DNA of 64,000 nucleotides from Paramyrothecium sp. XJ0827 (GCA_020881915.1 JAJFPB010000009.1:434001-498000), one strand, 5' to 3'. Positions 47,537-60,406 are shown, numbered from the stretch's first letter. The notes: a model not told the origin generated them from the letters alone. Numbers and translations are program-made.

Positions 47537-48994
47537 GTTGTAGGTCTAGCTTTCGTTAGGGGATGAACTATTGATTGTTCTGTATCAGGGACAGAAAGAG
47601 GTGCGGACATAACCACGCCTCCCTCATATTGTCCGCTTGCATCACAATATACCCTTGTCGACTTACATGTTGCATTGTAATGTATCGGGTTCTAGCGGAA
47701 CTTTTGGGCTCTAATGATCAAATAGGCGCCCTAGAGCTTATCTCTTATTTCTCCGGTCTGTCCGAAGGTGATTCCGCTGTGCAGGCCCAATGCCAGGTTG
47801 GGTTGCGTTGCCACAGCCTGATCTTCTGAAGTAATGGCAAGTTATTGGATGGTGTCACCTACCATACGAGGCCACTAATAGTATCCCACGGTTTTTTTTT
47901 TTTTTCAGAGCCTGCTTACCGTGCCATGACATCGGCAATAACAAAGCCATATTACCGTTCCAGTGCTCTGTGGAGAGCTGAAATCCTCATAAGGTCAAAG
48001 AGGGGCACAAAGCTGATGGAGGCGTAAGGCATGTGATAGTGATGCAGCCCCCGTCGGCCACTATGCTGGAAGACCAACACCACTCAAGACCACACAGGGT
48101 GTAATTAGTAGGTACAGCACTGCAGTACAATTGAGTCAAAAAGCAGGCGGCCGGCACTGCACTTGTGCCCATAACCGAAACAATCTAGGCGCCCGCCAAC
48201 GACTGGTACCAGAGCTTATATTGACAATCCCTGTGCGCCACTGTCTTTTAAAAGCGGCTTGCCTCTATCCTCATACTTCGCCATCGATCAGGGCTTGCCT
48301 CTCGCCATATTGAGCCAATTCGGGTTGTAGAGGGACGCAAGGTTTACTACGTCCTGAATAGCTAGCAATTGCCATATCAACACGAGAGAGTTGTGTGATG
48401 AACCAACTAGGAAGTCTCAGGAGTTCTTCTTTTCGAGTGGAGCTGATTGTGAAGACGGGTTACGCGAGTCAGAACTGATCTAGTCTCCATTTGCTCATAC
48501 CTGACCTAGTCCAGTTTGTGGTATTTGTATCGATGCCTTGGCAGAACTTTCCTCGGCCAAAAAGAGGGCGACATTAATGAGGTGATTACTCTGAACCCTG
48601 ATTAGACTTCACAAATATTTGTATAATAGAGAATGATAATTGCTCGCGTAGAATTGCCGGAATTCTTAACCCGAATCCGACGTGGTTGTTATGTTGTTGT
48701 GACATATTTGGACTAGTCAAATCGTAGCTCTAGGTACATAGGCTAAGAGGAAAGTTGCAGTAATAGGATGGCCAGGTTTCTTCAGAGCTTAGAGATGCAC
48801 GGAAGTTCAGGAGTTTAGGGTTGTGTGGTTTATTAAGAGCAGCAGGTCGCTCGACTCTGAGAGTCATCACCGTTGGACTAGAACTCAATGCAAGGCAGGC
48901 CAGCATGCTAAGCTGTCCATTGCAATGAGAATATGGTGTTGTGTAAAGGCCCGACGATCAACCAGCTCCCAACGAGCTGCCACAACATGTGTAA
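47537..48994. other. intergenic region
   Basis: About 1.46 kb, with a run of about 13 T near 47892-47905 and no supported gene. It holds the membrane-protein promoter on the left and tRNA upstream sequence on the right. Confidence 0.4.
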
Positions 48995-49101
48995 GACACT
49001 TTGGCCGAGTGGTTAAGGCGATGCCCTGCTATAGGACTTCGGTCAGTTAGCGGATCAAGGCATTGGGTTCGCCCGCGCAGGTTCGAATCCTGTGAGTGTC
49101 G
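48995..49101 (+). tRNA. tRNA-Ser (anticodon GCT) with intron
   Basis: Acceptor stem GACACTT pairs with GAGTGTC, followed by a G discriminator. The D-arm is GCCGAGTGGTTAAGGC. Anticodon GCT is at 49028-49030, flanked by stem ATGCC/GGCAT. A class-II variable arm (GGG-TTCG-CCC) and a TTCGAAT T-loop are present. About 26 bases (roughly 49032-49057) sit one base 3' of the anticodon, the standard tRNA intron position. A T-rich stretch just downstream is a likely Pol III terminator. Confidence 0.92.
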
Positions 49102-50144
49102 TTTTCTTTTTGCCAATCGTGAGCAGTTCCATATTATGGTTCTTTTTTTTCTTCTCCTCGCTTCTGTGGAGATTATGAAGGGTACAAGTGGATCCTCCTA
49201 TGTGGTGGAGAGGCAAAAGAGGGTCTCGCTGTTGTGACGACTGCAGATGACTTCATTGGACACCGTTAGTTGTGGTGAAGCTTGTTTAAAGGGTATGAAA
49301 GTAGGTTTTTGCCAGAACTGAGGTTTGTAACATAGCTACCGTGTTACAGCACAAATACAGGCGAACTTCAAAGCAGACTCGCGGACACCCTTACCCACGT
49401 TGCCTCCAGATGTGAATTCTCAGGTCTGATGATGCATAGTCAAGACGCGTCAGCTCCCGTCATAACCGGAGCAGTGGTGGCTATTTTACCAGAAACAGCA
49501 AAGATTGCCGAGTTTCTACGCTGCCTTCGACTCGTTCTCTTTGCCTCAAAGCGGTACGATCTGGGCCCTTGGCACAAAGGCTTGGCAACTTGGCAAATCG
49601 GGGTCAGCCGCAACGAGTGCAGAGCCAGAGAATCCCTGCAAAACGGCCGCGTTTATTCGAGATAAGGTACGAAGTGGGGGGTCCGCATCGCCGAACATGT
49701 CCGAAACCCAATCGCAATGGCTATTTCTACAGCAGAGCCAATGGCGAGGCGAGGCGGCTCATCGGCGCCTACGGTTGGATTCTCTTGGCGCAAATTTGTA
49801 ATCTCCTTGCTCGTTTCGAGAAGACAGTGACACCCTTTGTCGGATCAGGTTGAGCATGTTTTCCAACCGTCATCTCCACTTACACAGAGGTTGCAAGATC
49901 CCCTGCAGCCGTGGTGCTGAGACACTAAGCTCTAGTGTACTGGCTGACGATCCGGTCGTTTCATCCGTACGTATTCCCAGCCGCGTACATCCGTCGCCGC
50001 CCGTCATTCTCATGTCCTGAAGATTTCTCGCGTTGGAGCGCGCGTTTGTTCGACAGCACTACCATCACTGGTCCTCCGAGACCGGTTCGTAGGGCTTTCT
50101 TCGTTAGCTCTGGTTTTCACGCCTGCGATCGTCGTCGAATATCA
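49102..50144. other. intergenic region
   Basis: About 1 kb between the tRNA and the aldo-keto reductase 3' end. ORFs are present but unsupported. A final extra exon of the reductase here cannot be excluded, because a GTGAGT donor lies at its stop. Confidence 0.4.
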
Positions 50145-51455
50145 TCAACTCACCGGTAGCTTGGGCGGCCCTTGTATCCAAGTCGTCATGCGAAAATGGA
50201 CATGCTCGGAAGCATTCAATCGAGTGTTATACTTCTGGTCTCCCCAAAGGAACGTGTTTGGGAACATGGGGTTGAAGGGCGCCGCGTCGTGGATTTTCTG
50301 AATATCCTCCCTCGACAGCTTCACCTTCAACGCGCCGGGCAGGGCCTTCACATGCTGCACGGTCTGCACACCCACGATCGGGAACACATATGTTGACTGG
50401 TGGAAGAGATAAGCCAAGGCCTATGCAACGTCAGCAAGCTGGTTTTGAGTTGGGGAAGTCTCCGCCAAACTCACGATATCCTGGAATGTCGCGTTCTTCT
50501 GAGCCGCGATTTCCTCGATGGCTTGGCTGACAGCAACGTCTGCCGGATTATCGCCGTAGCCTTTCGGCGCGTCTGGGTCATTTGCCATCTCCTGCCTCTG
50601 CTTGGACGTGGTAAGCACGCCGCCGCCGAGCGAGGCCCAGGACACGATGGCCATGCCCTGGTCTTCGCACATGGGGATGATCTCTGCTTCCATGTCCCGG
50701 AAGGCAGCGTTCCAGCGGCCCTGGTACACCGAAAACGGAGTCAACCCGTTCCTACGAGCAACTGCAGCAGTTCGTCAGCCAACCAGCCAGCATTGGCAAT
50801 GTCGATTTTCTCAGCTTACACTCGTTTGCCTTGACGACGACCCACGCGGGCGTATCCGAGATGCCGAGGTACAGCACCTTTTGAGCCATGACCAGAGCGT
50901 GGAGATGGGTCATGACTTCTTCGACTGATGTCGAAAAGTCCCACCTACAGTCCATGAGCTTTGCTTCTTCCCATCTCGGTGCGCTCTCCCATGAGCAAAT
51001 ACGTACCAGTGGAGGTAAAGAATATCAATGTAGTCAGTCCTGAGCTTTCGCAAGCTTTCACGCACCGAGATGTGCATGCTCTTGGCCGAGCATCCGGTAA
51101 AGTTGCTCTGTATCGGCTCCTTCTCTCTGTGGGCGCTGCGGTGGCCGGCAGTGTACTTGGTGGCGACGACCATCTGGTCTCGCACGCCGCGTGCCTCCAT
51201 CCACTGGCCGATGAGCTCCTCGGACTCCCCCATGTTGTAGTTGTTGGCCGTGTCGATGAAGTTGCCGCCCTGGGCGTAGAACTCGTCCAGGAGGCCGAAC
51301 GGCTCCTCGCTTTTGCCGAACAGCTCGCTCCACGAGTTGCCTATGCTGATGCCGCCCAGGGCGATGGGCGATACCTTGACGGCGGCGGTGGGCGAAAAGA
51401 TGCGGTGCCACCCGAGAGCCGTCTTGGGCTTTGGGGGGGATTCGAAGAAGGACAT
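50145..51455 (-). CDS. aldo-keto reductase, norsolorinic-acid-reductase-like
   Basis: NADPH-dependent aryl-alcohol dehydrogenase of the AKR9 type (AflE/StcV relatives). Exons 51455-51007, 50944-50820, 50761-50475 and 50420-50145 give 378 residues. The start [20 protein letters not shown] is the family N-terminus; an ATG at 51497 would add 14 residues. The catalytic tetrad is visible: Asp and Tyr in [10 protein letters not shown], Lys in VVATKYT and His in [17 protein letters not shown] and [14 protein letters not shown] follow. It is cytosolic, with no targeting signal. The neighbours are tRNA and bZIP genes, not a pathway cluster, so the aflatoxin-type name reflects family, not product. Endogenous aldehyde or aryl-ketone reduction is more likely. 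Confidence 0.9.
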
Positions 51456-52147
51456 GTTGACTTGTGTGGAGTTGGGTGGTTGTAAGAGAGACAACAAGGG
51501 CTGATGTTCAGTCTATCTCATGCTTGAACAAGGAGCATCGGCTGGTACTTATACTGCCAGCAACTGAGCAAAACAAGATTCGTGATGAATCAGGAGGCTC
51601 CCGACTTTTTCCATGTCTCTTCTTGACAATTCGCTGCTGGTACGGCAGTGCGACAGTGCTCCAAGATGCTCTAAAAAGGTGGGCCGTTGATGACAGGCGA
51701 TCGCTGGTTGTCTCCATATTGTGCATAACCGACCCGAAGCGTCAGCAGCCTGCATTAGCGTGGGGCGGCTAAGCTAGCCGGGCTGGATGGGCCCTAAACA
51801 CCACAATATCCATCATCCACTTTCCACCGTATGCGGATGAAACGGGCGTGCGTTCTTCATCTTCTCCGCGCCTTCGCCAGTGACGCGTTGGAGTGCAGAG
51901 AAGCGCCACACCCTTCAAACTTTGGGTTGCAGTTATGGGGGCGATGTCACTTACAAAGCTTCCGTGGCTCTTCATCTCAGCCATCCGTGATCATTGGCGA
52001 TTCCCGTAGTTGTAGATACAGGCGCCGTATGTATGTTCAAGAGACTCGGGTTCACGAAGGCTTCTAGATATTTCAAGCGGGCACCAATGTGCCCCATGGA
52101 ATTAAAAACGCCTATATCATAACTCGTATCCCGTAAACCTATCCTCG
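51456..52147. other. intergenic region
   Basis: About 690 bases between the reductase start and the 3' end of the bZIP gene; presumably the reductase promoter. Nothing else recognised. Confidence 0.4.
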
Positions 52148-53290
52148 TTACTCCAACAGCGTCACGACACCCTTCGCTGCAGCCTTCCGCCTGGCTTGCA
52201 GGCTCTGCGCGATGGCATCGAATATCTCCTGCAGTGTCAGCCGCCGCTCGCCGCGTTTCTCCCGCCAGTTGTTCGTCGCCTGGAAGATCTCCCAGCACCC
52301 GTCCAGCAGGAAGCCCCATTTGTGGATGAGAGGCAGGCTGGCCTCCCAGCTGCGGTGGTCCCAGGGGGGCCCCCACACGATGAAGCAAGGCTTGTCCTCT
52401 TCGCCGAACTGGGCCAGGTCGTGGCACAGCTCGTCCTCGTCGCAGATCGTGGGGTCTTCTAGTGCCTTGAGGACGTTGTCTCGCATGCGCGGGAGCGGGA
52501 ACAGGTCGATCCAGGGGTGGTGCTCGAGGCTCATCTGGAGGGGGGTGGGCCGCAGCGTTGGAGGCCAGCTCCTCGTGGGGATGTGAGTGGTCGGAACGAG
52601 TTCTTGTGCATGCTGGCCTTGGGAGAAGGGGGAGATGGCATCATATTTGAGCCACAGACTGGACAGTCCCAGCGTGTCGGCGTTGCCGCTGAGTGCGCTG
52701 TGGACGTTGTATTGGATTAGGACGGGCAGGTGAGCAGGTTCCGGGGCTCCGCGCCTGTAACTGCTTTGCGCTATGCGCGCAAACTGCTGCATGGCTTTTT
52801 GCGTCTTTGTTGGCACGTATGGGCATACTCCCCGGTTGGTTTCGTCGTGAGCCGCGGTAGAGATTGTCGATGGCAGGAAGCTGCGTGACGTCTTGCCCGC
52901 CGAGGAGCTTTGACCCCCAGCGGCGGCAGCAACAGCCACCGTCAGAGATGGGGGAGGGTTTCCGGTGGCATCTCCTCCTTTCTTCCTACGTCCTATACCA
53001 ACCAGTATGTCAGCCGTGGGGTGAGACAGGCGTCTATAGGCGGTGCACTTTGATTATCAGGCTGGAGTCGCGCCACGTGCTACTGGTCGAACCGCCATAA
53101 ACCAGGGTCGCCAGGTATGGAGAAAGAGGGACTTACGGTACGCTCTCTGATTGAGTCGATTCTGCAGTCGTCGCCTCTCGGCCGTGCTGGTGACACCCGT
53201 CCAATCCTCTTTCAGGTCGCGTACATCCACAAGGCATGGCATCCACCCCAACTCGACCTGGACGTCATTCGAATCCGGGGAGGCGGGCAT
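52148..53290 (-). CDS. bZIP transcription factor with DUF3425 region
   Basis: Exons 53290-53137 and 52992-52148 give 332 residues. The basic region crosses the intron: DWTGVTSTAERRRLQNRLNQ, then RAYRRRKKGG, matching the RxxQNRxNQRAxR pattern of AP-1-like fungal factors. No extended leucine zipper follows, as in many DUF3425 proteins. The C-terminal region contains LPVLIQYNVHSALSGNADTLG, HPWIDLFPLPRMRDNVL, FIVWGPPWDHRSWE and WGFLLDGCWEIFQATNNWR, the hallmark DUF3425 blocks. The 144-base intron is longer than the local average. Nuclear regulator of unknown targets; such proteins are often stress- or development-related. Confidence 0.88.
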
Positions 53291-54219
53291 GATGGGAGCT
53301 GGGATGGAGAGCAGAGCAAAGCAAAGCAGATTGTGATGGAAATTGCTCAGGCCATGAGGACAAGGAGTAGATGCAAACTGCTGACCTGCGCCAAGGTGGC
53401 AGCAATAGCAACCCCCCATGACTAATTTGCCCATCTTGGGGGCTTGCGTCGCCTGCATCCCGAGCGTGCCCGACCATTCCAGACTTGAGTTACTTTCGCA
53501 CTAATGCAACCTGCTTACACTGGCGCCGTCGAGCCAAACACGTCGGGATGGGGCCGTGTCTCCCCGAGCGAGCAGCCTCCGTGTCACGCTAGCACAAGTC
53601 TGGTGAACAGTCCACGGAACAGTGCGCCGGGTAGGGCTCTATCTCCGCTTTTCGTCTTTCCTTTTTCTTCTTCCAGAACAACTCGAATGACAATTGAGTC
53701 ATAGACCCCAGATCTGCCGGCCAAGAGAATGTACTAAAGGGGGCGGCTCTGCCGAGCTAGAGAAAGCGGCTGTCCCAAGCTTGGACTGTCTGGAATGCAT
53801 GGCATTGTGCCCTACGGATGCTGAGTCTCAAATAACGATGGTGTCACATTGTCTGTAACCTGGTTGTGCAAATAGTGCTGATCAGGTTCTGAAGCAGTGA
53901 AGGATCATCCAGTACGGCGTATAATAACGGACTGGGGTGCGGTTCGCTTCGTGAAAGCATGGAACTACGAAGTACACCAAGCATATCTTCACTCTCAATG
54001 AAACGCTTTGCCATGAAACGCTACAATGACAAGTCTGCCATCAATTGGTTATTATGAGTACTCTCGTGATTGGGCCGGTTCTATTTACCACTATTGTTAA
54101 CGGGGGGCACATTGATCACGGCCTGCCGAATGTTCGATCCAATGGTTTGTGCCGCCAAGGAGCCGCGCGCACCCGAAAGAAACATGGGCCTGTTACCCTC
54201 GAGCTTCCTACATCCACCA
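53291..54219. other. intergenic region
   Basis: About 930 bases upstream of the bZIP gene; no supported gene or repeat. Confidence 0.4.
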
Positions 54220-54301
54220 GCGTAATTGGTTTAGTGGTAAAATTCTCCGTTGCCATCCGAGCAACGTCGGGGAGCCCTGGGTTCGATTCCCAGATTACGC
54301 A
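54220..54301 (+). tRNA. tRNA-Gly (anticodon GCC) with short intron
   Basis: Acceptor stem GCGTAAT pairs with ATTACGC, discriminator A. The D-arm is GGTTTAGTGGTAAAATT, anticodon GCC at 54252-54254, and the T-arm is CTGGGTTCGATTCCCAG. The anticodon loop is enlarged by about 11 bases directly after position 37, the standard intron site. A T-rich run downstream (54307-54316) can terminate Pol III. Confidence 0.9.
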
Positions 54302-54867
54302 GTGACGTTTTCTTTTTGGTTTCTCCTTGCTTGTTTCCAGTCCAATTTCGCTTGGAATGAAGCGCGCGGCTCGCATTTTTTTGATTGGCGCCATGCCACA
54401 GTGTGTGTCGGTACACGTTGTGATTGGGGAGGAAAGGAAATGCTTCTTGCTCTAGTTGGCTACCCTATAGGTCTTAGAACTCTTCATACAAGCAAGGAAA
54501 TCTAGCTCCTTCATTCGCAAGGTAGGAACGTAACTCATATCTTCTTTTTCTCAAGTCCAAGCTTCTTCTAGGATTAAATAATTACATGCTGTCTGACTTC
54601 ATTATTGGTTACGTATGGCGTGGCATTCCGATCTCAATCTTTATATGCATGTCGATTTGTATGCTTGTACAGAGTAAGACCAAGTAAAAGGAATCACATT
54701 CTGACCACTTCCTCCTCTATCCAAGGCATCCGCCGCCAGCACTTTCATTGATTTCTATCAATGCCGAAATAAACCCTGCCTCAACCTCTCGACTCGTCTA
54801 TTCAGGACGTCTGACGTGGAAGGGCTTGGAGCATAGCCTGTCGCGGCGGGATGTCATGCATGCTGCA
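54302..54867. other. intergenic region
   Basis: About 570 bases between tRNA-Gly and the 3' end of the zinc-cluster gene; AT-rich, nothing else recognised. Confidence 0.4.
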
Positions 54868-57378
54868 TCAGAGTTCGTCTTGCCTCGAACTCACATAGTC
54901 TCCCTCGGTCATCTCATAAAACATGGCCAGATCGTCAAACTTCCCAGCCAGCGCATGTGCCCTTGCCTCATCTGGCTCGGTCATGGCCATGTTGAAGTCT
55001 ATGGTGAATAGTGCAGCCGCTTGGTCCAGGGCCTCATGGTGCGCCCCTATTTCCTTCACGCTGTCCATGAACGCGCTCGCTTCGCGGCTCGACAGGACCT
55101 CCTCATCCATGGCCTTGGCGAGGAACCCCTGCAGGACGTCCTTGTACACGGGGTATCGTATGTATAAGTCCTGGTAGTAGTTGAGACACAGTGAAAAGTA
55201 AAACTTCCAAGCCGGGTCATGCGCAGTCAACGGTTTTGTATTGCTGACTTGAAGGAGGCCAAAATTAGCATGCGTGGAGCAAATTGCATGGGGGTGGTCT
55301 AGGCGGTAGCGGAGGATCAAGCGCTTCATTTGGTTCATGGACGCGCTAAAGGCAGCTTCTGGGGAGCTGTCCCCAGATGAAAAGGACGGCAATCGAAGCT
55401 GCGCGGAGCTCTCGAGTATCGGAAGAAGGATAGTAAGGACAAGAAAGTGGAATTGGATACTGATAGCTCACATTAGTCTACACATCGTCATTGGCGGAAC
55501 AGGAAATCTCGACATACTGAAAGAGCAGGACGTGGGCCACGCTATAATCTCCCATTTCTGGTCCGAGCTGCTTCATGCAGTCCAGAAGCCTTTGGTATTT
55601 CGATTCCACAAACGCAAGAGGGACTCGCTGCGACAAATTGGTACCTTGGCTGGCAAAGTAGACAGTTGCAATATCCCGCGCAATGTTCCAGATCTTGCAA
55701 AGTGCAGTAAAGGTCTTGCCCATGAAACAAGGGGACCGATGCACGGGCCAGTCGAGATTCAAACGTAGATTTGACACTTGTTCCGAACCATCGTGATCGA
55801 TCAGACCGGGTATTGGACAGATTGGTGGGTACGCGATCGCTTCCTCCCTGTAGAAGAAGGCGTGTATGCTCCAGCAATGTGAGCATGGAAGCCGGTGCAC
55901 GAAGGAGAGAACTGCAGGACTTACGTCAACCAATTGTGAATGCCCCAAGCTGTGTATGCTGCGGCTCTTTTCTCCTCTGTCGACATCTTGCGAAAATACG
56001 CTAGGTTACGCTCGTCGTGGGGAACTCCAAACAGCCGCAAGCGCTCAGCCATATGGCGACCTTCGGCAAGGAGGTGCTGGCTCCTTGCCGCCAACCCTTG
56101 ATTGACGCACCCCACCGTAAACAGCTGCAAGGCTGCAGCAGTACAAAGTGAGTCGTTTGAACGATCAGCTTTGATGAGGACATCTGTCTCGACGTAGAAG
56201 GCTTTGCAGAGAGCGGCCGCCTTGGTATCGACGGCCGTGTAAAGTTGCTATAATGATAAGCTAGAGTTAAAGCGGCGCTCGGAAAAGAGTTCAGGACTTA
56301 CGCATGCGTAGTATAGTAAAGCGCTGACGAGACATGGCGAGCAGAAGTTGAGTCGACGGCCGACTAAATCGTCAAGGAAGAGCTCGGGGTCGAAGAAACC
56401 GAATAGTGGGTGATCCACTTCCAGGTAGCATGAGATGATGCTGGCAGCCAAGCTGTTGCTTAGGGGTACCTTGGTCCAGTAGGAAATGTCCAAATGCTCT
56501 AGTCTGGCATCAACGTAGTTTGATGTGGTTTCAATCGCCTTGTTCTTTTTTTCCGGAGTTAGGGGGGCACGAGGGGGCACAGGGAAAAATTCATCTGAAG
56601 AACCCATGAGGAGCCGTGATGAGTCCATGCTACCCGACGTTTGGGGCGGGTCGGAGGCCCTTCCCATAGCTGATGGCGAATCAAGCTCGCCGTGCTTGAA
56701 AAGAGCGGCGACTGAGATGGACATGACGTCTATTGGAACTAGGACTGGATACGCAATGTTGTGACGCATGGTCAATTCAACTTCAAAATCGGAATTAGCC
56801 GGCGGCAGCAGCCCTCGCGTGGCCAAATTGTCAGACGGCCGCAGCCTCGCATGCATATTCCCTTCAATGGAGGATAGGACGTCCAAGGGTTGCGCCGTGG
56901 ACTTGAGCTGGCGCAGTAGCGTGACGGCATCTTGCTCCGGGACAGACGTGAGGTGCTGCACAAAGGCCGTGTGCTGCTTCAGCATGCCCTCAAGCTTCGT
57001 GATCTGGCGCTTCAAGGCCGTTGCGTACGTCTCATCGGCATCGACTGTGATCCAGACACAATCCAATGACTTCTTGCTGCATTGGCCGCATACGGGGCGT
57101 TGCCCATCGCACTGTGAGGGTTTTAGAGAGTTGCAGGGACTAGTGCGTTTTCATCTTCTGTTCTCGGAGGACTTCTGCTCTTATCTTCTTGTCTCCCCTC
57201 GGTGAGATGGGGGTTCAGAGCTGAAACTCACGGCACATTTCCTCGTTCGGCAGGGCGTGCAGGCAGCGCGGGTATTTTGCCGCTTCCTCTTCTTGCCCGA
57301 GGGTGAGTCGGGCGCTAGCGGCGGGTCGTCCGGTCGACGATGGACGTTTGGGGCGATGTTCCTGAGATTGCTTTGCAT
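54868..57378 (-). CDS. Zn2Cys6 transcription factor
   Basis: Five exons (57378-57232, 57111-56302, 56247-55925, 55847-55518, 55459-54868) give 733 residues. The zinc cluster is complete: Cys40, 43, 50, 57, 60 and 67 (CTPCRTRKCAC..., CGQCSKKSLDC), again interrupted by intron 1 before the third ligand. A basic GKKRKRQNTR stretch ahead of it is a likely nuclear signal. A short coiled-coil (ALKRQITKLEGMLKQH) follows for dimerisation. Then comes the fungal-specific domain with LEVDHPLFGFFDPELFLDDL, and IQFHFLVLTILLP at a late exon joint. All four acceptors are CAG or TAG. It may control the partly decayed genes to its right (58051-64000), but no direct evidence links them. Confidence 0.9.
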
Positions 57379-58050
57379 GATCCCAGCTGGCCAAGAAGGA
57401 GTGTGGTGGGCATGTCGTGCCGTCGAAGTGAGGCGACAACGCGTGAAACCAAGGCCGTGTGTGACCTACTGCGTGTGGGCTGAAGCCAAAAAGTGTGAGC
57501 GACTTAGATCGCTAGTGAAGAAAAAGAAAGAAACAAAATGGAGAAAAAGAAAATAGTATCAGGCCACTTCACATCAATGGCTGTCATGGAGGTACCAGGT
57601 ATTAAGGAGGACAAAGCAAAAGGGAGTCGCCACCCGCAACGCTCGGGGGGGCAATTGCCGGGCCCAGATTCAGACCAATCACGCATTCGCTGCACGTATA
57701 GGGTAAGCCGGACATGCCGCCTAATTTTAGCATCCACACGTGGTCATTCATGGTGATTGTTTATCACGGCTCCAGGCCTGAAAACATGGATATTATCCAT
57801 TAAACTGATCTCAAAATCCTTTTACTTCGGGTTCACTTGGGTGCCCGTTCATACAACTCTCAACTCCTGCATGCAAAACCAAAAGGTGGAACACAGCTAA
57901 TGGAAGACATAAGGCTCTTACGTCACACAACTAGAGCATATTCTTAGGTACTCACTGTGCTAGTGTCAGCGTGATTTCATCATTATCGCGGTGTCTCCTA
58001 AGACAGATGCCTATGTGAATCCGTAATATCGCGCAGAATGCGTATAATAC
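57379..58050. other. promoter region of the zinc-cluster gene
   Basis: About 670 bases upstream of the start at 57378; no supported gene. Confidence 0.4.
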
Positions 58051-58410
58051 TCATCTTTCCCCTCCTTTCTGATCCGAATCGGACCAAGTTTCGCCCCCGT
58101 AATGCCTCACAAAATTCTCAAGACAGGAGCGCTCATACCCTGCCAATTTAAACAACTCTTGCTTCTTGTCCTCCATACCGACAGTGCGCGTTGCGTATCC
58201 GGGAAAGTTGATGTAGTCGAGGTTGCCTTCCCCCCATCCGATGGTACCCGACCTCCAATCATTACTATACATAAGTACGGCATATTGTAGATAGGTGACG
58301 GCCCCTTGCAACAGCCAAGTATTCTGAGCCACGAAAGGAAAGCATGCTGCAGCTCCCAGCAATATTAAAGAGATAAGCACAAATGACGAAGCCAAGGGAA
58401 TATGAGTCAA
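58051..58410 (-). CDS. hypothetical membrane-anchored protein or 3' exon
   Basis: A frame of 119 residues with a hydrophobic start (SSFVLISLILLGAAACFPFV), a second weak hydrophobic stretch, and a polar end with GEGNLDYINFPGYATRT, YERSCLENFVRHYGGETWSD and a basic/acidic tail. The coherent composition and conserved-looking aromatic blocks suggest real coding sequence. It may be the last exon of a longer gene whose 5' part (58430-58880) is unclear. Not recognised as any family. Confidence 0.4.
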   Translation of the reverse strand: MTHIPLASSFVLISLILLGAAACFPFVAQNTWLLQGAVTYLQYAVLMYSNDWRSGTIGWGEGNLDYINFPGYATRTVGMEDKKQELFKLAGYERSCLENFVRHYGGETWSDSDQKGGER

Positions 58411-59688
58411 GTGTGGTCAGTATGAATCCAGTCCAAATAGGTATGGGAGGCACGGGCTTACTCTTCTAGTTGCTCATGTGAGGTAAGTCTCAAGCTATTC
58501 TCATGCTATGTGAGTTGCGCGTGGAGAAAATTTCGTAGTTCCTGGATGAATCTGCTAGAATCCCATTTACTCACCCGGAAATAAAGAGGGTTTCAAATAA
58601 TGTCCTCTACACTTTAAACATGGAATCTTATAATCCAACTGGTGAGCTACAGTGTTCATAATTTTCCGGATGCATGCGTCTCTATTGCAAGAAATTACAG
58701 TAGTAGCCAATTTGAATGATGAGCCCACGACTGCGAAAAAGTGTAATTGGACAAGCCACTGAGGTTCAAAGAAGGATATGTGTCCAACCATTGGGACTTT
58801 AACCTGCCCAGAGAGTCTGGCGGGTTTCCGGCAGAAAATTCAAGAAATTCAAGAAGAAATCCGAAGATGGGCAACACGAGAAGTCATTGCGGAACGGCCC
58901 GCCCGTACGCTGGCTAGTGATCCATAGCACCTCACATTACAACAAGCGGTCAACGATCAAGCCTACAGCAAAGCGTAGCCTGGTAAAGGGCAATTGTAGA
59001 TAAAAAAGAGGATATTGTATGGTTCCAGAATTATCAAACCGATTGAGTTGCTCGAAAGGGCGGATAAGAAAATGATCACCCATGATTCTCATGATGCAAT
59101 GCGTCTTATAGCACGTTCTGAGCGTTCGTCCGAGCTTGATTTCCTGCTTCGCCGAAAGGACATGCATCAGTCTCAACCGAGCACCTGAATGAGGTTTGTA
59201 AAGTTGTGATTTGTCTCTCGGAATGCCATTCCAGCAATTTGAGACTTGTGACACACCTTCTACTCCAGTATCTCCGTGCCGTGGAATCAATTCAAGGCTG
59301 ATTGGGCGGGAAGAAAGAACTGAACCAACAGGGAAGGATTGCATTGCGATTGCAACCCTGTGCTTGATGCGCGGGCCAATCCCAAGCCTACTGAACGTTG
59401 CATCGACTCTATTGGAGGTACGGGTTGCTGCTCAATGACACCTGTTGGCTGCATCCATGCACTTTCGGTGACACAAGAACACTGCGGTGAGATGTCCCGA
59501 CAACTCCGCTAAGGGGTTCGCCGTTGGCTCCATTCATGGCATTTTGGACGAAAGAAGGGGGGTTGGTCGACGACCAACAATCACCCACCACGAAGCAATA
59601 GCTCAATCTCTCGTTCTAAATCCTGCAACCAGGCCCCTAGTCGACTGCTGCGAAAGAGGGTTCAGAACGGTCTGCTGATGAAAACAAG
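58411..59688. other. intergenic or unresolved region
   Basis: About 1.3 kb. It may hold 5' exons of the hypothetical protein at 58051-58410 (for example around 58430-58460), but I could not join them. Otherwise nothing recognised. Confidence 0.35.
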
Positions 59689-60406
59689 ATGGCGCCACGT
59701 AGATCGCTCGTGTTGGGGGCTACAGGCGCTACTGGTAAACTCATTGTGCAACGAGCCGTTGAGTTGGGCTGGGCCGTTACCGTCTATGGTAGACGAACAT
59801 TACCTGAACATGCAGCCGATGACAGCATCAAGGTACGCATGCAGTGAAGAATGACAACTTCATGGCTTACATTTTGACAATAATTAGACGCTTGAAGGTG
59901 TGCTGGATGATGCCACTGGCGTGCAGGCCGCAATCAGTGGCCAGAATGTCATCATCTCGGTATTTGGGCCTTCCAGTCCCACCGCCTCCACGGACATCTT
60001 CGTACCGGCCTTCCGCCTGATTCTCTCGACAATGAAGACCGAGGTGTCAAGCGTATCATCGCACTCAGCACCTTCAGCGTTTATGACCCCAAAGCCAAGC
60101 CCAATTTTGTGCGCTGGTCTCTCGTTACTATACTCTGGGCGATAGCACATCGAGTGTGGAAAGCCGTCATAGATGTTGCACATGTTTTCGACACAGATGG
60201 TGCGGACATTGACTGGACACTTTTCAGAGGTTGGGTTTCTTGCAGATGGCCCTCGGTCACGAGTCATCCATGGGTACGTGGGTGATGGCAATCTCGGCAT
60301 GTATCTGAGGCGTGCCGACATCGCTGAGTGGACCTTGACTGAGGCCGAAAGATCCGAGCCTCATCATGTTCGAGAAAAGCCAGGAATTTGTTCCATGAAA
60401 GACTGA
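59689..60406 (+). pseudogene. NmrA-like NAD(P)-binding protein, frameshifted
   Basis: Exon 1 (59689-59832) starts MAPRRSLVLGATGATGKLIV, a GATGATG dinucleotide-binding loop. After one intron, exon 2 (from 59888) has LDDATGVQAAISGQNVIISVFG and DIFVPAFRLI. Near 60036 one base is lost and the homologous frame shifts: GVKRIIALSTFSVYDPK and DGADIDWTLFR are read there. Near 60226 one base is gained and the first frame resumes (VGFLADGPRSRVIHGYVGDG to stop at 60406). The two indels compensate but about 63 residues are scrambled, including the catalytic-region equivalent. Either an assembly-level error pair or a young pseudogene. Such reductases often serve secondary metabolism. Confidence 0.75.

Noticed and set aside
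50145..51455. Aldo-keto reductase as part of an aflatoxin/sterigmatocystin-like cluster
   Set aside because: No polyketide synthase or other pathway genes nearby; the resemblance is family-level only.
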